Shown: one piece after another, positions 58,413 to 64,000 of the stretch
How positions within the stretch are numbered: position 1 is the first letter of the stretch
Layout of the letters: each line of letters opens with the position of its first letter
DNA from: CAIWHR01 sp963724975
GTDB taxonomy: Bacteria > Pseudomonadota > Gammaproteobacteria > Burkholderiales > Casimicrobiaceae
Direction: 5' to 3'
Assembly (NCBI GenBank): GCA_963724975.1
Contig: CAVRXB010000005.1
Coordinates: 682,001 to 746,000 of the forward strand
Length of the DNA stretch: 64,000 nt
Notes under the pieces: model-generated
Database searches by the model: none
Told to the model about the DNA's origin: nothing
Seen by the model: the letters and a program-made list of their open reading frames with translations, nothing else
Translations under genes and position numbers: made by a program

Positions 58413-59076
58413 ATGAAGTCGAGCATGAGCCTTCGATGGCCACGGTGGGCCCGGGTTGTGGCAGTGGTCGCGTTGGTCGCGGCTGTCGTCGTTGGTGTTC
58501 CTGCCGTTCGCGAACCGATCTTGCGGGCCGCAGGATGGGCTCTCGTCGTTCGACGAACCGGTCGCGCCTGCCGACATCATCGTCATAGCCCTTGACGCCG
58601 GTGGCGCCGGGGCGCTCGAAGCCGCCGACCTTGTTCAAAAGGGCATCGCGACGCAAGTCGCGGTGTTCGCCGACCCACCGAGCGGGGAGGATCATGAGTT
58701 CATCCGTCGCGGACTCCCCTACGAAGATGAGGCCGCCCGTCAGATCCGCCAACTCGCGATGCTTGGCGTGCGGAACATCGTGCGGATCCCCAGGACGGAC
58801 GCTGGAACCGAAGGCGAGGGTCAGGTGCTTCCGGCCTGGTGTGACCAGCACCAGTTCCGTTCAATTGTGATCGTGGCGACTACCGACCACTCGCGACGTT
58901 TGCGCCGAGTGCTTGATCGTTCCATGAAGGGCCACGCGACGAGTGTCGCGATTCAGCCCTCGCGCTACTCGCAGTTTGACCCGGATAGATGGTGGGAAAC
59001 CCGCGACGGCATACGTACCGCAATCATCGAGCTCCAAAAGCTCTTGCTCGACTTTGTGTTGCACCCGACGTCGTGA
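58413..59076 (+). CDS. YdcF/ElyC-like DUF218 envelope protein (one frame break)
   Basis: About 220 residues. A membrane anchor (WARVVAVVALVAAVVVGVPAV) is in one frame. A break near 58555 leads to PADIIVIALDAGGAGALEAADLVQKG, ADPPSGEDHEF and VIVATTDHSRRLRRVLDRSM, the DUF218 core. Relatives (SanA, ElyC, YdcF) act in envelope polysaccharide homeostasis. MKSSMSLRW at 58413 is a likely start; an upstream ATG near 58347 is possible. Confidence 0.75.
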
Positions 59077-59144
59077 TGAGATAGACGCTTTCGAATGGCG
59101 TCACCGATACTTCGGATCCGCCGCCGCCGTCGAACCCACTGTCG

Positions 59145-60560
59145 TCACAGCACTCTCAGATTCGTCGGCGCCGGCAACGAACCGCCGCCGCTCGCGAATT
59201 CGAATGCCCCGATATCCCATGCTGCGCCTTGCGGTCTCGCGGTGCCGGCATAGTCGTCCGTGAATCCGGGGAGCAGCAGGCCCCGATCTATCGCCGGACT
59301 GCCGGACGTAAGACGAAAGTCATTCGCCGCGGCGTTTACGAACAGCGGATTGCCGCCGTTGATACCGTTGAATTCGCTGAACCCGCTCACCGTTGCGTAG
59401 GTGGAGACACGTGCAATGTGGTTGTAGTTGATGTCTATGCTGGACCCCGTGCTGCCCACGTTCATGACCTGCCCGTAGTTGCTTACGCCGCTGGGCGTGA
59501 TGAAGACGTTGTTCTTAATTCGCGCGCCGGAATAGTCGCTCTTTCCTGAGGCGTCGTAGAGGTACATGATCAGATTGTTTCCCGCGCCGCAGTTGTACAG
59601 CGTGTTGTTGTAAAAGTGAATGTTGCGAATGCCCAGATTGGCCTGTCCGCCGATGCCGACGAAGACGTTGTTGCGAATTTCCCACGGTCCCATCGTAGAA
59701 CAAGAGCCGTTGCACTCGGTCATGAACAGCTGCATCTTCGGCGAATTGATGACGATATTCTTTTCGAAAACCACCTGTGAAATGCATCCCGAACAGCCGA
59801 CGGCGAACGTCTGTATGACATCCATGTGCGCCAGGGAGCCGGAACTGCTCAGCGTGGCATCGTGGATGTAGTTGCGGCGGACCACGTGCCCGGTGCCCCA
59901 TACCCGGAAGGCATCGATGTCCTTGGCGGGGCCGATCTCGTTGTCTTCGGCAACTGCGTTGTCTCCGTCCAGGATGAATACTGTCAGATCGTCTCCCGGG
60001 CCGGTGGAAGAGTAGTAGAGATTGTCGCGAATGATCATGTTGTCGCCGGTACTGCGCACGATTCCCCAGGACGCGCCGGTGTCGTGCATCGTGCTGTTCA
60101 AAAGCTCGCCGAAGTTGCCCGACCACGACATCATGTAGCCGTCATTCGCTCCGGCCATGTCAAACCCGTCGATCGTGATGTAGTGGTGACTCACGTTGAA
60201 GGTCCTGGTGAAGACGCTGCCTTGAGCCCGAAAGGTGATGCGGCTGCCGGAGTTGCCGCTTCTGACCGAACTGACCTTTTCGCTGTACGTGCCGGCGACG
60301 ACAATGGCAGTGTCCCCGGCCACCATCGCACTCGCCGCCTTGCCGATCGTTTTCCAAGGAGCGGCCAGAGTTCCCGGATTGGCGTCGCTGGCGCCGGAAT
60401 TTCCGCGGTCAACGTAGTAGGTGGCAGCAAGCGCCGTGCCGCAGCCGATGAGCCAAAGGAAGCAGAGGGTGACAGCAGTCCGCAGCCTATCTCGCGTTGT
60501 CGTATCCAAAGTAGAGTCTCCGATGATGTGAGAGCGGTGCGAGATGGTCTGGATTGTCAA
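59145..60560 (-). CDS. Exported parallel beta-helix protein
   Basis: A 471-residue intact protein. It has a signal peptide (VTLCFLWLIGCGTALA), then TYYVDRGNSGASDANPGTLAAPWKTIGKA, the usual start of right-handed beta-helix proteins, and successive N-rich turns (RNNVFVGIGG, NVFITPSG). The end DFRLTSGSPAIDRG is the choice-of-anchor Q pattern, finishing GGGSLPAPTNLRVL. Polysaccharide lyase or binding function is likely. It lies 24 bp downstream of the next gene, in the same unit. Confidence 0.83.
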   Translation of the reverse strand: MTIQTISHRSHIIGDSTLDTTTRDRLRTAVTLCFLWLIGCGTALAATYYVDRGNSGASDANPGTLAAPWKTIGKAASAMVAGDTAIVVAGTYSEKVSSVRSGNSGSRITFRAQGSVFTRTFNVSHHYITIDGFDMAGANDGYMMSWSGNFGELLNSTMHDTGASWGIVRSTGDNMIIRDNLYYSSTGPGDDLTVFILDGDNAVAEDNEIGPAKDIDAFRVWGTGHVVRRNYIHDATLSSSGSLAHMDVIQTFAVGCSGCISQVVFEKNIVINSPKMQLFMTECNGSCSTMGPWEIRNNVFVGIGGQANLGIRNIHFYNNTLYNCGAGNNLIMYLYDASGKSDYSGARIKNNVFITPSGVSNYGQVMNVGSTGSSIDINYNHIARVSTYATVSGFSEFNGINGGNPLFVNAAANDFRLTSGSPAIDRGLLLPGFTDDYAGTARPQGAAWDIGAFEFASGGGSLPAPTNLRVL

Positions 60561-60584
60561 ATCCGCGACGGGAACGCGAGGCGG

Positions 60585-62044
60585 CTAAAAGAGACGGAGA
60601 TTGGTCGGCGCCGGCAGACCGCCGCCGCCCCCGAAGTCTGCAGCCCCGCGATCCCACGTACCATCGCTGCCGTGGATGCCTCCGTAGAGAGTGATGTTGA
60701 ACGGCGCGGCCATGCTGACGCTGTTGCCCCAGTAGGCGTTCGCGGTCGCCAGGCGGAAATCCTTCGCCACCCAATTTGTAAACGGATTGGGAGGCGACGT
60801 CGACACAGTCACGTCAGCAGTCCCGCTCGCCGGCGTGCTGCAACCGAGCCATGTATTGTGATCTTCGGTAAACGTGCTGCCACCCATGCTGAAGCTGATG
60901 GCGTTGGCTCCCCCTTGGCGCGACGTGCATAGATAAATCAGATTATTCTTCCAAATGTGGCTGCCGCCACCGTTCTCGTCTCGGACTCCTGCCGAGCCAT
61001 TGAAGGCGGAAATCACGTTCACCAGAGAATTCCCGATGAACTGAACGTTCGTGCACCTGGATCCCGAATTGATGCAGGCAATGATTCCGTTGGCCGTGCC
61101 TGCCATCGTCGAGCCCTGCGACCACGTTATGACGTTGCTGAAGATCCGCATGTTGTTCACGTGGCCGCCGTTCAGGATGCTCCAGATGGCTGTCCCTTCG
61201 ATATCCTGAATGATGTTGCCGTACCAATCCGAATTGTTCACCGTCCCGTCAGAGAGGAAGAATTGCGCGTGGCAGCCCGTGTAATTCTTGTTTTGCCTGA
61301 CGTAGTTGTAACGGAACGTCATGGAGTTCGAGTTGGACGGCTTCATCACATCGCAGCCGGCGTCGTGCCAGTAGTTGTGCTCGATCAAGAGGTTCGAGCA
61401 CGTGCTATTGGTGCATTTGAACATCGTCTCGTTGTCGCCTGCCGGGATCGGGGTCGGATAGCCACCGACCATTTCCACCGACCGGAAGGTTATGAAGTCG
61501 TTGGTGCTACCGTTGTATCCCACATCGACTAGGATGACGTCACCGCCTACGGTGCCGGGGGAAGCGCGAACTTGATGCCGCAATCCTTGGCGGGGAGTCC
61601 GCTGTTAGGAGCGCTCCCGCAACCGATCGCGGTTTCGGCGCCGTTGCCATCAACTGCCAGGTAACCGATGGTGGAAGCGCCACTCGTATCAAACTGATTG
61701 AAGACCGCCTGCGCGGATCCCATCGTTCCGGAATTCCATCCTGCCGAAATGTCGTTGGGGCAGCCGTCCGCGATGCGGCCGTAGTCGTAGGTCTGCGCCT
61801 TCTTGATGGTGATGATGGTCGATCCCGAGTTGGCGGTGCTGAAGTACATGCTGCCGTACGACCCGTCCATCAGGTAATAGGTGTTGCCACGGACCATAGC
61901 CGTGCCCGTCGGCAGGCCGCCACGGCGGTTGTTCCAGTCGCGGCCCGAGCCGTCGCCCGCGGCGGACGGACCGACGGCGACGCACTGCGACCACGCAGGA
62001 CAGGACAGGATCAACAGGCCAAGCAAAAGCAGAACGCGGTTCAT
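60585..62044 (-). CDS. Exported parallel beta-helix protein (one frame break)
   Basis: About 486 residues. It starts MNRVLLLLGLLILSCPAWSQ with a signal peptide, then GNTYYLMDGSYGSMYFST and many beta-helix turns (NLLIEHNYWHDAG, IFSNVITWSQG, WKNNLIYLC). The only break, near 61558, is an extra C in a run of five, joining FALPP to GTVGGDVILVD. The end GGGGGLPAPTNLRLF is like that of the neighbouring protein. It probably binds or cleaves the exopolysaccharide. Confidence 0.83.
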
Positions 62045-62618
62045 GCACAGGACTCCGAGAATTTGCGCTCCAACGCGATCGGCGCGGCCGGGAAGCAGTA
62101 CGCTGCTCGCTTGCCGCCGTGCGGCGAGCCATGCTTGTCGCTTGGTCACGCCGTCGGTGCGCCCGCGATTCCGGTTTCGCGTCATATGTTGGATAATGCA
62201 CTCACAACCGAGGGGCGTTGCGCCGCCCTTGCCCTGAGGAAGCCCCAAGGGGGCTTGTATATGACAATAGCATAAGCTGGCGCCGGCCGCAATGGCCCCC
62301 TGCTGGGGCCCCGAAAAAGCGGCCTCGGAATTTCCGGATCCCGCTAACCTGACTCGTCCAAGCGGTCTTGGGGAATGGTCGAACGTCCGCATCGTTACGG
62401 CCAGCAGTCGGACGCGTACAAGCGCCCGCAGTGCGAATGGCGGCGTCCCGGGCAGCTGGTACGTCCGAATCACTACGGCACGGTCGCTTCCGGCTGTTGG
62501 CAACGTCGATCTTGTTACCAGTCCTCTTCTCGCGGCAGCGAGCTCTCGCTCGCGACGCGTGGCGCTGCCAGCGTGGCGGGCCTTGGAGCAGCGGCTCAGT
62601 GAGACGAGGCTCTTCGCA
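62045..62618. other. Upstream region of the beta-helix operon
   Basis: No gene seen. The minus-strand 13-base element ATGCTATTGTCAT recurs at 62261-62273, about 217 bases before the beta-helix start. A GC hairpin (AAGCCCC, a 3-base loop, GGGGCTT) follows near 62240-62260. No c-di-GMP riboswitch core was found here. Confidence 0.5.
62261..62273 (-). promoter_or_regulatory. Shared 13-base element ATGCTATTGTCAT, copy 3
   Basis: Identical to copies at 52286 and 56988. It precedes the beta-helix gene pair. The surrounding bases differ, so the conservation is limited to the motif and a nearby AGCCCC. Confidence 0.5.
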
Positions 62619-63404
62619 TCAACCGGATAACCCGCACTCGGCCAGGACCGTACGCGGATCATCGACCCTGGGCTTCGCCGACCGTTTCATTCCAAGCGCC
62701 CGGCGCGCTAGCTCCCGAATCCTCCGGTCGTACAACTCCATGTCGAACCGCGAGATCCTTACACACGACGTGTATATCGGAAGAAATTTCGCCCACTTAT
62801 TCTTGACGTAGCGATAGCAGTCGTAGTACTCCTGCGGAAAAGTCAACAACTGGTTCGTGTTGTGCACGCAGAACGCCGGAATCGCATAGCTGGTCATCCC
62901 CATTTCCTTGGCTGAGAGACAGATGTCGGTACCGTACAGGTGGAAATGCGGGAGCTGGGGGTCGAAACGGAGTCCAGAAGACTTCCGCATGATCAGAACG
63001 ATCTCGTCCAGAGTCTCGACCGGTTCCGGCTTCTCGATCTTCCTGCCATGGACGCCCAGCCCATTCGTGTAGACGATACCCAGCCCTTTCGCGGCGAAGC
63101 TTGCGCACCCGAAGCAGCCGAGGACCCCCCAATCGACGCTCTCCGCATTCAAATACGCCAAGGATTTTCTCAGGTCCGGGAACCAGGTTTCCGGGAAATA
63201 GACATCCTGATGGACGAATATGATGACGTCGTTGTCGGCCTCGTCGATTGCGCTGTTGTAGGCCAGGGACGCGGAAACGTAGTTCTCCTTGATCACGAGC
63301 TGATGGGCACCGCCCCGGAGGCCCGGTGACAGGCAAAGATTGCCCCTCAGCACCTGAGCGTTGTTGACCGCGGCAGCGATCGTAAACGCCTCATCACCGC
63401 TCAT
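62619..63404 (-). CDS. GT2-like glycosyltransferase family protein
   Basis: A 261-residue protein. The start reads MSGDEAFTIAAAVNN, then VIKENYVSASLAYNSAIDEADNDVIIFVHQDVYFPETW, where HQDVY is the DxD-like motif of StrF-type GT2 domains. GTDICLSAKEMG follows later. It would add a sugar to the polysaccharide unit in the cytosol. It overlaps the end of the polymerase gene by 11 bp. Confidence 0.8.
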   Translation of the reverse strand: MSGDEAFTIAAAVNNAQVLRGNLCLSPGLRGGAHQLVIKENYVSASLAYNSAIDEADNDVIIFVHQDVYFPETWFPDLRKSLAYLNAESVDWGVLGCFGCASFAAKGLGIVYTNGLGVHGRKIEKPEPVETLDEIVLIMRKSSGLRFDPQLPHFHLYGTDICLSAKEMGMTSYAIPAFCVHNTNQLLTFPQEYYDCYRYVKNKWAKFLPIYTSCVRISRFDMELYDRRIRELARRALGMKRSAKPRVDDPRTVLAECGLSG

Positions 63405-64000
63405 ATCGTATCCTCGATTGCGGCGGATCCATCGTCGAAACAGGAATCATATGGGAAGAAGGTTTGGAGGAAGCCTTGGCTGTGACCTGCGAAATCGTCG
63501 ATATAGCTGCGAGCTGGAGAAACCACACCACGTGGATCTGATCGAAATAGGTGACGTTGAACCACATGGCGATGTGGACCACGAGAGCGCATCCCAGGCC
63601 CCACAACAGGCGCTCCGTATCGTCAGCCGGCGGCGACGCCAGGCGAACACGGCGGAGCGCCCAACCCAAGGATTGATACGCTCTTACGAGCAGGAATACG
63701 AACAGCGCCATCGCGACCAGGCCCGCCTTGAAGCCGACATAAAGAAAGGCATTGGTGATATCCGCGGCCCCCGTAGCCTGAACCACATAGGGGAACCAGT
63801 ACCTGGTTTGAGCGATGTCCAAACCGGCGATCCACCACAGGTCGAGGTGCTGGTAGGCCATTTCCATGAGATACGATCGATGCCATCCCCCGCCCCCCGT
63901 TATGTCACTTATCCTCGCCGGCAGATACCATACAGGCGCCTTCATCACTAAAGCGAGGCCGACGAATACGACCAGCAACGTGCGCCTGACGATCGTCATT
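63394..64000 (-). CDS. O-antigen polymerase/ligase-like membrane protein, C-terminal part (start outside window)
   Basis: The frame is open to the right edge; 202 residues are seen. It has at least four membrane segments and a periplasmic-loop-like region (RSYLMEMAYQHLDLWWIAGLD, PYVVQATGAADITNAFLYVGFKAGL), as in the C-terminal half of Wzy/WaaL-type proteins. RVRLASPPADDTERLLWGLGCALVVHI follows. It probably polymerises or ligates the matrix polysaccharide. The real start lies outside. Confidence 0.72.
   Translation of the reverse strand, partial: MTIVRRTLLVVFVGLALVMKAPVWYLPARISDITGGGGWHRSYLMEMAYQHLDLWWIAGLDIAQTRYWFPYVVQATGAADITNAFLYVGFKAGLVAMALFVFLLVRAYQSLGWALRRVRLASPPADDTERLLWGLGCALVVHIAMWFNVTYFDQIHVVWFLQLAAISTISQVTAKASSKPSSHMIPVSTMDPPQSRIRYER

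Noticed and set aside
62292..62630. Open frames in the region upstream of the beta-helix genes
   Set aside because: Composition is arginine/serine-rich without any recognisable motif; typical of noncoding high-GC DNA.

Overview
The window reads like chromosome from a high-GC environmental betaproteobacterium, probably Burkholderiales-like. The lineage is inferred from gene content: a protocatechuate 4,5-cleavage operon, several branched-chain-type (Liv) ABC transporters, a TRAP transporter, a Bug/TctC-type solute receptor, DUF4124 and DUF1993 proteins, and GC-rich intergenic hairpins. Many genes carry single-base frame breaks that, once bridged, restore complete conserved proteins. Several sit in homopolymer or GC-rich runs, so draft-quality or long-read sequence is the likeliest cause. 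I describe the reconstructed genes and give the break positions.

Left part (1-20 kb): a minus-strand operon ligK-ligI-ligA-ligB-ligC-ligJ, an alpha/beta hydrolase and livKHMGF form a protocatechuate meta-cleavage pathway to pyruvate and oxaloacetate with a dedicated ABC transporter. A signal-less ModA-like protein lies upstream, and a divergent LysR regulator is translationally coupled to a DUF1932 dehydrogenase. A 39-bp double-dyad element occurs both before ligK and between lysR and the ModA-like gene. A second Liv transporter follows (13.5-19.1 kb), split over a divergent promoter, with an extra ABC ATPase lacking the signature motif and an SDR.

Middle (20-45.6 kb): an FAD/Fe-S 2-hydroxyacid dehydrogenase, a class V aminotransferase, a TRAP transporter with enoyl-CoA hydratase and CoA-transferase, small conserved proteins, two GT-C type membrane glycosyltransferases (one ALG10-like), tRNA-Phe with a duplicated 3' end, and a sugar-acid cluster (IlvD/Edd dehydratase, Ldh-type dehydrogenase, Bug receptor, fluoroacetate-dehalogenase-like hydrolase). 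That cluster is interrupted by a 274-bp MITE-like element and a 220-bp tandem duplication. A degenerate HtrA-like protein, a spermidine-synthase-like membrane protein, and an mtnA-aldolase pair for methylthioribose salvage follow.

Right part (45.9-64 kb): a matrix or exopolysaccharide locus. Three exported proteins share one C-terminal repeat domain: a zinc metalloprotease, an FN3 plus nine-PKD protein, and a short FN3 protein. The last two are each preceded by a c-di-GMP-I riboswitch and a hairpin that can hide the Shine-Dalgarno sequence. Between and beside them lie genes for a diacetamido-uronic acid sugar nucleotide, a duplicated acetyltransferase remnant, a YdcF-like protein, two beta-helix proteins, a glycosyltransferase and the end of an O-antigen polymerase or ligase. 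The parts suggest a c-di-GMP-controlled surface polysaccharide and adhesin system; this riboswitch-controlled family is the most interesting content of the window.
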